From NCBI GenBank assembly GCA_964509545.1, contig CAZDXQ010000004.1:88034-152033 (forward strand): DNA of 64,000 nt, given 5' to 3'. The DNA is from JADJWR01 sp964509545 (GTDB lineage Bacteria > Pseudomonadota > Gammaproteobacteria > Burkholderiales > Burkholderiaceae_F). Each line of letters begins with the position of its first letter. The first letter of the stretch is position 1. The notes under the pieces are model-generated. The model made no database searches, was not told the DNA's origin, and saw only the letters and a program-made list of their open reading frames with translations. Below are positions 9,372-17,517 of the stretch, piece after piece. The position numbers were made by a program, and so were the translations under genes.

Positions 9372-9998
9372 TCAGTACGTCGGATTTGTGCAGCTCGTCA
9401 CCGCCGCGCCAGTAGATTCGTTCAGCGGCTGGCCGCTCGCATTCATCGCGGCTACGCGAATGCCACCGGCAGGATTGACGATCACCGCTCGCGAGCGGGA
9501 CTGACCGCCACTGTTGATCAGGTCGTCGTAGCACAGGACGAAGATCGCCTCGCCGAAAGCCGAACTGCCGCTTCCCGAGACCTCGATCCGCCCGGAAGGC
9601 ACGAAGACGATGGCGGTCGCCGCCTTGGTCGAGGCACGCAAAGTCATCGGACCGCTGACCTGTTGGCCGACGCGGATAAGGTCCTCGCCGGAATTGGCCG
9701 CCGTATTGCGCACCTTGTTGCCATCGAGGTCGACGAACATCTCCCAGCCCTGCGTCCACTCGCCGGATGTGGCGCTGATCCGCCGCATCACCACGTTGAC
9801 CCCGCGCCGGATCGCCTCGCTGCGCGCCTGGTGCAGCGAAGTCACCAGGTCGTTCGTCGCCGAGGTAAGCCGGTTGCTGATGAAGAACGAAACCATGTTC
9901 GGCGCGGCGATGGCCGCAAGGATCGCGACGATCGCGACCACGATCATCATCTCGATGAGCGTGATGCCGGATTCCATCGCCTTGTCGCGACTGCGCAT
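9372..9998 (-). CDS. fimT: FimT/GspH-type pseudopilin, first gene of pil operon
   Basis: About 208 residues from the ATG at 9998 (MRSRDK). The cleavage site is SG|ITLIEMMIVVAIVAILAAIA, with the GspH/FimT signature NRLTSATNDLVTSLHQARSEA and the domain core GWEMFVDLDGNKV. Longer starts at 10055 and 10073 are open, but none has a convincing ribosome-binding site. FimT-like pseudopilins begin this operon in betaproteobacteria; some FimT proteins bind DNA and aid natural transformation. The domain class is certain, the sub-role less so. Confidence 0.88.
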   Translation of the reverse strand: MRSRDKAMESGITLIEMMIVVAIVAILAAIAAPNMVSFFISNRLTSATNDLVTSLHQARSEAIRRGVNVVMRRISATSGEWTQGWEMFVDLDGNKVRNTAANSGEDLIRVGQQVSGPMTLRASTKAATAIVFVPSGRIEVSGSGSSAFGEAIFVLCYDDLINSGGQSRSRAVIVNPAGGIRVAAMNASGQPLNESTGAAVTSCTNPTY

Positions 9999-10191
9999 CT
10001 GATCGGCCAGGAGGGGCGCGCGATCCGAGGATCGCCACGGACGGCGCGCGGGCATTGATTCTGTGCCCGGCACGCCGATCGGCTTAAGCGGAAAGCATGA
10101 GGTGACCGCGGTTTCCGATCAGTGGCACGAAGAGGGCGACCGCCGGTTCACACAAGGCCCCCTGTTCAGGGTACGCGCGGCCGCGAAAGCG

Positions 10192-10222
10192 GAAAACTCG
10201 TCGCTCGCGCTGCCGAGTTTTC
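10192..10222. repeat. Perfect 9-bp inverted repeat between divergent pseudopilin genes
   Basis: Arms GAAAACTCG (10192-10200) and CGAGTTTTC (10214-10222) are separated by 13 nt. It lies in the 290-bp gap (9999-10288) between the leftward pil operon and the rightward FimT-like gene. It could be an operator for a dimeric regulator or a transcript hairpin. Nothing else in the gap looked like a gene. Confidence 0.5.
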
Positions 10223-10288
10223 ACTGTCCCGCCGGGCCGCCCGTCGACATGATTTCTCCATCGAATACGAACAACGAGGAGGGACATC

Positions 10289-10822
10289 ATGGCGCGCACG
10301 AGGACCGCAGCCCACCGGCAGCGCGGCACCAGCCTGCTCGAGGCGATGCTGGCAACGTCGATCGCCGGCGTGCTAACCACCGCCGCCGTGCCGGCGATGA
10401 ACGATGCGATGACCCAGACGCGACTGCGCGCGGGCAACAGCGATCTGTTCGCCACCTTCAATCTCGCGCGCTCCGAGGCGATCCGCCGCTCCAGCCCGGT
10501 GGCCGTGACTGCAGCGGATGCGCAGGACTGGTCCAAGGGCTGGAAGGTTTTCGCCGATCAGAACGACAACGGCGCGCTCGATCCCGGCGAGGAGACGATC
10601 CTCGAACGGCCGCCGCTGGCCGCCGGCGTGAGCATCCGCCCGTATTTCGGCGCCACCTACTCGGGGCGCGTGCTGTCCTATACGGCAGAGGGCCGGCTGC
10701 ACCGCCCGGGCGGGCAGGGCCTGGTCATCGGCCGCCTGGTGCTGTCGGAAAACGGCGCCGCGCGGGCGCTGTGCTTCGCTTCACTCGGCGTCAGGATGGT
10801 GGGCGCGGCGACCTGCGACTGA
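10289..10822 (+). CDS. FimT/GspH-like pseudopilin, divergent second copy
   Basis: A 177-residue pseudopilin with an excellent ribosome-binding site (GGAGGGA, 6 nt before ATG 10289). The prepilin cleavage site is RG|TSLLEAMLATSIAGVL with Glu5 present, and the GspH/FimT features include LFATFNLARSEAIRRSSPV and GWKVFADQNDNGALDPGEE. It is shorter than the FimT-like protein on the other strand. The head region FADQNDNGALD resembles the VDLDGN segment of that neighbour, so the two are likely paralogues. It may be transcribed separately from the pil operon. Confidence 0.88.
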   Translation: MARTRTAAHRQRGTSLLEAMLATSIAGVLTTAAVPAMNDAMTQTRLRAGNSDLFATFNLARSEAIRRSSPVAVTAADAQDWSKGWKVFADQNDNGALDPGEETILERPPLAAGVSIRPYFGATYSGRVLSYTAEGRLHRPGGQGLVIGRLVLSENGAARALCFASLGVRMVGAATCD

Positions 10823-10897
10823 TCGGCCACGCCGCCCGTGGGGCGACGGCCCGAAAGAGAGCAACACTCCCAACAGCCGCCGCAGCGGAAGCTGCGG

Positions 10898-10974
10898 TGG
10901 CGCGCCCGGCGCGACTCGAACGCACGACCCCTGCCTTCGGAGGGCAGTACTCTATCCAACTGAGCTACGGGCGC
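10898..10974 (-). tRNA. tRNA-Arg(CCG)
   Basis: A 77-nt tRNA on the minus strand. The acceptor arm GCGCCCG pairs with CGGGCGC and the 3' CCA is encoded. The D-arm is GCTCAGTTGGATAGAG, the anticodon stem-loop CTGCC-CTCCGAA-GGCAG gives anticodon CCG, and the T-arm loop is TTCGAAT. The gene decodes CGG arginine codons. A TACACT hexamer about 10 nt upstream may be its -10 element. Confidence 0.97.
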
Positions 10975-11084
10975 GAGGTTGCGAGTGTAGCCGGTTGCCG
11001 AGCGCCGATTCGCATCGGTTCTTTCATCTGCGGCGGCCGCGCCACCGATGCCGGCCAGCACCGGTCGGGAATCACCCCGGCCCC

Positions 11085-11090
11085 TATAAT
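11085..11090 (+). promoter_or_regulatory. Candidate -10 box for the tri-haem cytochrome gene
   Basis: A perfect TATAAT stands out in GC-rich sequence 51 nt before the cytochrome ATG. The -35 position (about 11062-11067, CGGTCG) is poor, so this would be a weak or activator-dependent promoter. Confidence 0.45.
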
Positions 11091-11140
11091 TTCGCGTTCA
11101 CCCACTGTCCGCCGCGACCGCGCTCGCCGGGATCAACCAG

Positions 11141-12220
11141 ATGTCAGAACAACACAGCTCTCCGATCAAGACGCCGCAGCAGTTGATCACGGTCGTGGTC
11201 CTCGCGTTCCTCGTGCCGGTGCTGATCATCGTGCTCCTGGTCAAGTTCGTCGCCGGAGGCAAGTCGGCCGGCGCCGGCGCCGAGGCGATGACGCCGGAGG
11301 CCATCGCCGACCGGCTGCGGCCGGTGGGTTCGGTGGTCCTCGCCCAAGCCACGGGGCCGCGGACGCTGCAATCGGGCGAAGACGTCTACAAGCTCGCCTG
11401 CGGGGCGTGCCACACGGCCGGCGTCGCCGGTGCGCCGAAGACCGCCGATGCCGGGGCGTGGGCGCCGCGGTTAAAGCAGGGCTACGACACGCTGGTCAAG
11501 CACGCCGTCGAGGGCTTCAAGGGCATGCCGGCCAAGGGCGGCAACGCCGATCTCGATCCGGTCGAGGTGGCGCGCGCCGTCGTCTACATCGCCAACCAGT
11601 CGGGTGCGAAGTTCAAGGAGCCCGATCCGGTGAAGACCGGCGAGCACAGCGGCCAGCAGGTCGTGGCCGAGGCCTGCGGCAACTGCCATACAACGGGCGC
11701 TGGCGGGGCGCCGAAGGTCGGCGACTGGGCGGCGTGGAAGCCGCGCGTCGAAAAGGGCTTGGCCACCCTGTACGAATCCGCGATCACCGGTCATGGCGGT
11801 ATGCCCGCGCGCGGCGGCATGGCCAAGCTGACCGATGCCGAAATCAAGCGCGCGATCGAGTACATGTTCAACGCCGGCAAGCAGGCGGCTCCCGCCGGTG
11901 CTGCCGCGCCTGCCGCTGCGCCTGCTGCCGCGCCAGTGGCCGTGGCGGCCGCGCCCGCGGCACCGGGGAAAACGGATGCGGCCGCCGGCAAGAAGGTCTA
12001 CGACACCGCCTGCATGGCCTGCCACGCGGCAGGGGTGGCCGGCGCACCGAAGCTGGGGGACAAGGCGGCGTGGGCGACTCGGGCCGCGGCCGGTCTCGAT
12101 GGGCTGACGGCGAGCGTGATCAAGGGCAAGGGGGCGATGCCACCGCGCGGCGCGGCGGGTTCGGCATCGGATGCCGAGCTTCGCGCCGCGGTCGAGTACA
12201 TGCTGGCGCAGTCGAAGTAG
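11141..12220 (+). CDS. Membrane-anchored tri-haem c5-type cytochrome
   Basis: A 359-residue protein. An uncleaved N-terminal membrane helix (about 15-38, LITVVVLAFLVPVLIIVLLV) is followed by three c5-like cytochrome domains with haem motifs CGACH, CGNCH and CMACH. Each is followed by a GAPK segment and a GMPARGG-type loop that would supply the axial Met. The third domain is joined by an Ala/Pro-rich linker (about 247-280). The protein is periplasmic, tethered to the inner membrane, and presumably shuttles electrons to a terminal oxidase or other acceptor. Cytochromes with one or two c5 domains are common; three in tandem is less so. Confidence 0.92.
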   Translation: MSEQHSSPIKTPQQLITVVVLAFLVPVLIIVLLVKFVAGGKSAGAGAEAMTPEAIADRLRPVGSVVLAQATGPRTLQSGEDVYKLACGACHTAGVAGAPKTADAGAWAPRLKQGYDTLVKHAVEGFKGMPAKGGNADLDPVEVARAVVYIANQSGAKFKEPDPVKTGEHSGQQVVAEACGNCHTTGAGGAPKVGDWAAWKPRVEKGLATLYESAITGHGGMPARGGMAKLTDAEIKRAIEYMFNAGKQAAPAGAAAPAAAPAAAPVAVAAAPAAPGKTDAAAGKKVYDTACMACHAAGVAGAPKLGDKAAWATRAAAGLDGLTASVIKGKGAMPPRGAAGSASDAELRAAVEYMLAQSK

Positions 12221-12244
12221 GGGCGCAGAACAGTCGAACATGAC

Positions 12245-12267
12245 AAGGGCCGGCACTGCCGGCCCTT
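12245..12267. terminator. Hairpin between convergent cytochrome and anti-sigma genes
   Basis: Perfect 10-bp stem (arms 12245-12254 and 12258-12267, loop ACT) located 25 nt after the cytochrome stop and 25 nt after the end of the convergent anti-sigma gene. It probably acts as a bidirectional terminator. There is no long T-tract on either side. Confidence 0.6.
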
Positions 12268-12291
12268 CTCACTCCATTGCGCGCTTTCGCC

Positions 12292-13062
12292 TCACGGATT
12301 CAGCTGGCGATAGACGTTCAGCGCAACGGCCGACAACTCATCCCGGCTGATCTCGCCGGCAAGCGCGTAGCCCAGCGGACCGTCGATCCAGTAGAACACG
12401 TTGGTCGCGCCCTGCTGGGCGAAGCGGAACGCGGTGTCGCCGCCGCTCGGCTCGCGACGCACCAGCAGCGACAAGCGCTTGCCGCGGCCGTCCTCGTACA
12501 TGAACAGCGCCACCGGCGCCGTGCCGACCTCGCCGGCCGCTGGCAACAGTCGGCCGCCGAGGAGGCGGTATCCGGCCGCGGCCAGCGACGGCGCGCGCAC
12601 GGGCGTGTCCAGCCGCTTCGACAGCCATGCCACCAGATGCTGCTCGTCGCTCGCCGCCACTTCGACCGGATGGCGCACCTCGGTCACGTACGCGGCATGC
12701 GCGAGCACCGCCTGGCGGGCGATCGCCGTGGTGCCGCTCAGACTGTGCTGCGCGCCGAAGGCGGAGTACAGCATCGCACCGACCACGGCGCCGCCGACGA
12801 ACGTGGCGGCGAGCGCAGCGGGCCAGCGCCAGCGCGCCGCCGATGCCGCGCGCGCCGCGCCGACACGCAGCGCATGCGGTTCGGCAAGAACGTGGTCGAA
12901 GGCGCGATGCAGCGCCTCGTTCTGCGCCCGATACGCCTGCACCCGGGCAGCCTCCTCGGCGTTCGCGGACAGATGCGCTTCGACCGCGGCCCGCTCGGCC
13001 TCGTTCAGCGCGCCGTCGACGTAGGCGTGCAATTGCGCTTCGTTCACCGGACCACCTGTCAT
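12292..13062 (-). CDS. Transmembrane anti-sigma factor
   Basis: A 256-residue protein overlapping the sigma gene by 4 nt. The N-terminal anti-sigma domain reads VNEAQLHAYVDGALNEAERA then VEAHLSANAEEAARV, like RsiW-type anti-sigma factors, but it lacks the zinc HxxxCxxC motif. One membrane helix lies near residues 80-100 (PAALAATFVGGAVVGAMLY). The periplasmic part (HPVEVAASDEQHLVAWLSKRL and FYWIDGPLGYALAGE) would sense the signal. It is inferred to hold the adjacent ECF sigma factor inactive at the inner membrane. Confidence 0.88.
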   Translation of the reverse strand: MTGGPVNEAQLHAYVDGALNEAERAAVEAHLSANAEEAARVQAYRAQNEALHRAFDHVLAEPHALRVGAARAASAARWRWPAALAATFVGGAVVGAMLYSAFGAQHSLSGTTAIARQAVLAHAAYVTEVRHPVEVAASDEQHLVAWLSKRLDTPVRAPSLAAAGYRLLGGRLLPAAGEVGTAPVALFMYEDGRGKRLSLLVRREPSGGDTAFRFAQQGATNVFYWIDGPLGYALAGEISRDELSAVALNVYRQLNP

Positions 13063-13580
13063 TTCACCCGCCGCAGGCCATGCCTGTCCGGCGCTCCGTC
13101 TTCCAGCAACTGCCGCAGCCGCTCACGCCCGCGCGACAGTCGCGACATCACGGTGCCGACCGGCACGCCGAGCACTTCGGCCGCCTCGGCATAGGAGAAC
13201 TGCTCCAAGCCCACCAGCAGCACGACCTGGCGCTGCTCATCGGGCAGGCGCAGCAGCGCGCTGCGCAGTTCGCCGACCAGGATCGCCGAGTCCGCAGCGG
13301 CGCCCTCGTCGGCGCTTTCCAGCCCGGCCTCAGCCAGCGCGTCGAGCGATTCGGTCGGACGCCGACGCCGCGTGCCGTTGACGAAGACGCCGTGCATGAC
13401 GGCAAACAGCCAGGCGCGAAGGTTCGTCCCCGGCTGCCAGAGATCGCGCTTGACCCAGGCCCGCTCGAGCGCATCCTGGGTCAGGTCGTCGGCGGCTTCG
13501 CGGCTGCCGGTCAGCGCGCGGGCGAAACGGCGCAGGCGCGGGATCAGCGCCTCGAGTTCAGCGACGGTGAAGGCGGGCAT
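13059..13580 (-). CDS. ECF-type RNA polymerase sigma factor
   Basis: A 173-residue sigma-70 family factor of the extracytoplasmic function type. Region 2 shows RFARALTGSREAADDLTQDALERAW and region 4 shows LPDEQRQVVLLVGLEQFSYAEAAEVLGVPVGTVMSRLSRGRERL, given here in parts. The ATG at 13580 is used; a GTG three codons upstream is also possible. It is cotranscribed with its anti-sigma factor and preceded by a COG4315 gene, an arrangement typical of autoregulated ECF units. Confidence 0.92.
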   Translation of the reverse strand: MPAFTVAELEALIPRLRRFARALTGSREAADDLTQDALERAWVKRDLWQPGTNLRAWLFAVMHGVFVNGTRRRRPTESLDALAEAGLESADEGAAADSAILVGELRSALLRLPDEQRQVVLLVGLEQFSYAEAAEVLGVPVGTVMSRLSRGRERLRQLLEDGAPDRHGLRRVK

Positions 13581-13619
13581 CGCCGGCACACAGTAGCGCA
13601 GCCGGCTGCGCGCGTTCGA

Positions 13620-14009
13620 CTACGGCCGCGCCAGACGCCACGCGTTGTTGAAACCGTCGCCGGTACGGTCGCCAGGCTTCTGATCCTTGATCCACAGGTA
13701 CAGCGGCTTGCCCTTGTAGGCCCACTGCCGGGCGCCGTCGTCGCGCGTGATGATCGACCAGTCGCCGCCGCCCTTGGCGTCGGCCGCTGCGACCAGTGGC
13801 GGCCAGTTGGCGGCGCAGGGGCCGTTGCAGACGCTCTTGCCGCTGCCGGCAGCATCCTTGTCGAAGGTGTACAGCGTCATGCCGGCGGCATTGACGAACA
13901 CACCGTCGACGGCCTTCGCCGGCGTTGCTTCGCCGGCCGCCAGCGCCGAGAGGTGCACGCCGCCGGCGATGGCCAGCGCCGCGACGAAATGGGCGATCCT
14001 GCTTGTCAT
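13620..14009 (-). CDS. COG4315-type secreted repeat protein
   Basis: A 129-residue exported protein. The signal peptide ends near LSALAAG. Two copies of the COG4315 repeat with Y-x-[FWY]-x-x-D cores are visible (LYTFDKD and LYLWIKD), plus CNGPCAANWPPL and GFNNAWRLARP. The function of this family is unknown; it is often the first gene of ECF sigma operons, as here (39 nt upstream of the sigma gene). It is a likely target of the sigma factor. Confidence 0.88.
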   Translation of the reverse strand: MTSRIAHFVAALAIAGGVHLSALAAGEATPAKAVDGVFVNAAGMTLYTFDKDAAGSGKSVCNGPCAANWPPLVAAADAKGGGDWSIITRDDGARQWAYKGKPLYLWIKDQKPGDRTGDGFNNAWRLARP

Positions 14010-14061
14010 TGAGTTCTCCCTGAGTGTGAACGACGACAGCGAGAACGACGCACCGGCCCGA

Positions 14062-14070
14062 TTTATTCCC
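14062..14070 (-). promoter_or_regulatory. Candidate ECF promoter -35 element
   Basis: GGGAATAAA on the minus strand, 53 nt before the COG4315 start and just past the end of priA. GGAAT-type -35 elements are common for ECF sigma factors, and this is the only AT-containing element in the gap. A -10 element (perhaps near CGTCGTT) is less clear. The assignment to the sigma factor encoded here is inference. Confidence 0.35.
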
Positions 14071-14078
14071 CCGCCCCG

Positions 14079-16109
14079 TCAGATTTCCTGCGGATCGACT
14101 TCGATCTGCCAGCGCACGCGGCCGCCTGCCGGCGTTTCGGCGCGGCGCAGCCCGGCCAGCCAGTCGCGCAGGAACGACTGCAGCAGGCTGCGCCGCGGCG
14201 CTTCGATCAGCATCTGCGCGCGGAACACGCCGGCAAGACGCGCCAGCGGCATCGGCACCGGCTCGTAAAGCCGGGCCGACGAGGCCAGCGCGCGGCCCTG
14301 GTCGCGCGCCCGCCCGAGAAAGGCGAGCGCCGCGTCGAGCGCTTTCGACTCCGCCGTTAGCAGCGCCTGCGGCACAAACGGCGGCATGCCGGCGGCTTTG
14401 CGCTCGGCAAGCTCGCCGCGCGCGAAACCTTCGTAGTCCAGTCGGCGCAGCGCGGCGAACAGCGGATGCTCGGGGAACCGCGTCTGCAGCAGCACCCGGC
14501 TTGGCAGGCCGCTGCGGCCGGCGCGGCCGGCCACCTGCAGCACGGTCGCGAACAGCCGCTCCGGCGCACGGAAGTCGTGCGAAACCAGCTGTGCGTCGGC
14601 GTTAAGGATGCCGACCAGGGAGACACGCTGGAAGTCGTGGCCCTTGGCGATCATCTGCGTGCCGACAAGGATGTCGGTATCGCCGGCATGAACCGAGGCC
14701 AGCGCCGCATCGGTGGCGCCGCGGCGACGCGTGCTGTCGCGATCGATGCGCAGCACGCGCGCGCCGGCAATTGCAGCGCTTAATGCCTCTTCAACGCGCT
14801 GCGTGCCGTGTCCGACCGCCTGCAGCGCCTGGTTGCCGCAGGTCGGGCAGGCCTTCGGCACGCGGCTTCGCCAGCCGCAGTGGTGGCAGTGCAGCGCCCC
14901 GTCGCTCTTGTGAAACGCGGCGAAGACAGCGCAATGCGGACAGGTGGACAGCCAGCCGCAGGCATCGCAGGCGATCACCGGCGCATAGCCGCGGCGGTTG
15001 ATGAACACCAGCGCCTGTTCGCCCTGCGCGACCGTGTTCTCGATCGCCTTGCGCAGCGGCTCGGCAAGCCCGTTGACCGGCTTGTGCTGGCGCAGATCGA
15101 CGAGATCCAGATGCGGCTGCGCCGCCTCGGTCGCCCGCCGCCGCAACCGCTGCAGCCGGTAGCGTCCCTGCGCCGCAAGGTACCAGCTCTCCAGCGCCGG
15201 CGTCGCCGAACCGAGGATCACCGGCACACCGAGCAGCTGCGCGCGCTTGACCGCCAGGTCGCGCGCCGAATAGCGCACGCCGTCGCCGGCCTTGTACGAG
15301 GGGTCGTGCTCCTCGTCGACAACCAGCAGCCGCAGATTCGGCATCGAAGCGAACACCGCCAGCCGCGTGCCGAGCACGATGCGGGCACGGCCCTCGTGCG
15401 CGGCCAGCCACGCCGCCGAACGCTCGGCGTCGGGCAGTCCGCTGTGCAGGCAGACCATTGACGCGCCCGGCAAGCGCGCCTGCAGCCGTGACTGCAATTG
15501 CGGCGTCAGGCCGATCTCGGGTACCAGAAGCAGCGCCTGCGCCTGCGGCTCGTGCGCCAGCACTCTTTCGATGACGGCGAAATAGACCTCGGTCTTGCCG
15601 CTGCCGGTCACGCCTTGAAGGAGATGGGTCATGAAGCCCTCGGCGCCCACCGCATCGGCGGCGGCGCGCTGCTCGTCGTTCAGCGGCGGCAAGACGGACG
15701 CTGGCGCCACCGCGCCAACCGGCGCCGCGGCGCGCAGGCGCTTCACAGAAGCGGTCCAGCGCGGCCCGGGCGTCGAGCGCAGGAAAGGCGGCAGCGCTGC
15801 CACCGCAACCTGGCCCCACTCGTGCTGGTAGTAGTCGGCCGCAAAGCGGGTGAACGCGCACCACGTCGCATCCAGGGGCGCGATGTCGTCGAGCCACCGC
15901 TCGACCGGCCGGATTCTTTCGAGCGGAACGGCCGTCGTCGCGCCCTCGTCCACACAGAGCCCGATCACGCGGCGGCGCCCCACCGGCACGACACAACAGG
16001 TGCCGCGCCGCGGACGCGCGGCCTCGTCGGCACCGAGCCGATACGTCAGCGGCTGGCCGATCGGCAGATCGACAACGACGTCGACGTACCCTGCGGGAAA
16101 GTTGTCCAT
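14079..16109 (-). CDS. priA: Primosomal replication protein N' (PriA helicase)
   Basis: A 676-residue 3'-5' DNA helicase that restarts stalled replication forks. An N-terminal DNA-binding domain is followed by Walker A GVTGSGKTEVY, the DEEHD box, GSATPALESW, and helicase motifs VGTQMIAKGHDF and QVAGRAGR. Two zinc sites between the helicase lobes are made by four CxxC pairs (CDAC, CPHC, CHHC, CPTC). Length and motifs are complete. Next to hemE, as in many betaproteobacteria, but separated from it by a 314-bp gap. Confidence 0.97.
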   Translation of the reverse strand: MDNFPAGYVDVVVDLPIGQPLTYRLGADEAARPRRGTCCVVPVGRRRVIGLCVDEGATTAVPLERIRPVERWLDDIAPLDATWCAFTRFAADYYQHEWGQVAVAALPPFLRSTPGPRWTASVKRLRAAAPVGAVAPASVLPPLNDEQRAAADAVGAEGFMTHLLQGVTGSGKTEVYFAVIERVLAHEPQAQALLLVPEIGLTPQLQSRLQARLPGASMVCLHSGLPDAERSAAWLAAHEGRARIVLGTRLAVFASMPNLRLLVVDEEHDPSYKAGDGVRYSARDLAVKRAQLLGVPVILGSATPALESWYLAAQGRYRLQRLRRRATEAAQPHLDLVDLRQHKPVNGLAEPLRKAIENTVAQGEQALVFINRRGYAPVIACDACGWLSTCPHCAVFAAFHKSDGALHCHHCGWRSRVPKACPTCGNQALQAVGHGTQRVEEALSAAIAGARVLRIDRDSTRRRGATDAALASVHAGDTDILVGTQMIAKGHDFQRVSLVGILNADAQLVSHDFRAPERLFATVLQVAGRAGRSGLPSRVLLQTRFPEHPLFAALRRLDYEGFARGELAERKAAGMPPFVPQALLTAESKALDAALAFLGRARDQGRALASSARLYEPVPMPLARLAGVFRAQMLIEAPRRSLLQSFLRDWLAGLRRAETPAGGRVRWQIEVDPQEI

Positions 16110-16423
16110 CCGACTTACAGCGGTCTCTCAGCAAGTCGTCACAAGATCATGTTTTACTTGACATTGGTGCGCAGACCAAAGCCTGTGGACAATTCTGTGA
16201 ACAACTGTGGCGCGCCAGCGGCCTGACCGTCGAAGCACGCCCGGCGCCGTTTTGTGGGTGGCGTCAGCGAGCCGTTCGACACATGGAAAATCAATGATTT
16301 AGGCCATTGCAACGCAGTGCGGAGACGCATTGACAGCCATCTCCCGCGTATTTCCTTGCTGAGCGCGACTTTGTGAATAAGTCAAGTGGCCCGGCGCAAA
16401 AAAGCGCCAGAAGAGACACTTCC
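16110..16423. promoter_or_regulatory. priA-hemE intergenic region with DnaA-box-like 9-mers
   Basis: This 314-bp gap is less GC-rich than its surroundings and contains no convincing gene. Three 9-mers on the minus strand resemble DnaA boxes: TTATTCACA (16372-16380, an exact consensus match) plus TTGTCCACA (16184-16192) and TTGTTCACA (16196-16204), each differing at the third base. The last two are 12 nt apart. A minus-strand TTGGTC/TAAAAC pair near 16180-16150 could be the priA promoter. Confidence 0.4.
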
Positions 16424-17512
16424 TCAGCCAGCGCGGCCGGCGGCGAGGCGCTGCCGCCGGCTGCCCTCATGGACGGCGTCGACAAGCACCGTCACGGCCT
16501 CCGGCGGCGTGTGCTGCGAGATGCCGTGGCCGAGGTTGAAGACATGGCCGAAGCCCGGCGCCGGGCTGCCGAAAGCGGACAACGCCCGTTCGACCTCGCG
16601 CCGGATGCCGGCCTCGTCGGCGAACAGCACCATCGGGTCAAGGTTTCCCTGCAGCGCGCAGCGCGAGCCGATGCGCGCCCGCGCCGAGGCGAGGTCCACG
16701 GTCCAGTCCAGGCCGACGGCGTCGCACCCGGTATCGGCGATCTTCTCCAGCCACAGGCCGCCACCCTTGGTGAAGGCGATGGTTGGGATGCGCTCACCGT
16801 CGTGTTCGCGCTTTAGCTGCCTCAGCACGTCAGCGATATAAGGGAGCGAAAAGGTCTGGTAGGCATGATCGGATAAGGCGCCGCCCCACGTGTCGAAGAT
16901 CATCACCGCCTGCGCGCCGGCCTCGATCTGCGCGTTCAAGTAAGCCGCGACCGCGGCCGCATTGACGGCAAGAATCCGGTGCAACAGGTCCGGACGGCGA
17001 TAGAGCATCGACTTGATCAGCCGGAAATCGTCGGAGCCACCGCCTTCGACCATGTAGCAGGCGAGCGTAAATGGACTGCCCGAAAAACCGATTAGCGGCA
17101 CGCGACCGGCCAACGCGCGACGGATCTCGACCACCGCATCCGTCACGTAGCCGAGGGCGTCGGCCATGTCGGGAACGGCGAGCCGCGCAACATCGTCTTC
17201 GTTGCGAACGGGCCGCTCGAACCTCGGCCCTTCGCCGTCGGCAAAGTAAAGTCCGAGGCCCATCGCATCGGGCACCGTCAGGATGTCGGAGAACAGGATC
17301 GCTGCGTCGAGCGCGTAACGGTCAAGCGGCTGCAGCGTCACTTCGGTGGCCAGCGCCGGCGACTTGGCCAGCGCCAGGAAGCTGCCTGCCCGCGCCCGTG
17401 TCTGCCGGTACTCCGGAAGGTATCGGCCGGCTTGACGCATCAACCAGACGGGGGTGTAGTCGGTTGGCTGGCGCAGCAGCGCCCGCAGCAGGGTGTCGTT
17501 CCGAGGTCGCAC
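16424..17512 (-). CDS. hemE: Uroporphyrinogen decarboxylase
   Basis: A 362-residue enzyme converting uroporphyrinogen III to coproporphyrinogen III in haem synthesis. The N-terminal motif NDTLLRALLRQPTDYTPVW is followed by the signature MRQAGRYLPEYR, the second signature GFSGSPFTLACYMVEGGGS, ILFSDILTVPDAMG with the catalytic-site Asp, and the C-terminal NLGHGI. GTG at 17512 is chosen because it places the start five residues before NDT, as in the family. This start lies 5 nt from the proposed start of the divergent DUF167 gene. Confidence 0.95.
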   Translation of the reverse strand: MRPRNDTLLRALLRQPTDYTPVWLMRQAGRYLPEYRQTRARAGSFLALAKSPALATEVTLQPLDRYALDAAILFSDILTVPDAMGLGLYFADGEGPRFERPVRNEDDVARLAVPDMADALGYVTDAVVEIRRALAGRVPLIGFSGSPFTLACYMVEGGGSDDFRLIKSMLYRRPDLLHRILAVNAAAVAAYLNAQIEAGAQAVMIFDTWGGALSDHAYQTFSLPYIADVLRQLKREHDGERIPTIAFTKGGGLWLEKIADTGCDAVGLDWTVDLASARARIGSRCALQGNLDPMVLFADEAGIRREVERALSAFGSPAPGFGHVFNLGHGISQHTPPEAVTVLVDAVHEGSRRQRLAAGRAG

Positions 17513-17517
17513 GCGCA

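Noticed and set aside
10063..12243. Plus-strand frame of 726 residues across tRNA-Arg and the cytochrome gene
   Set aside because: It runs through the tRNA and is a shifted frame of the FimT-like and cytochrome genes, whose own frames carry clear motifs.
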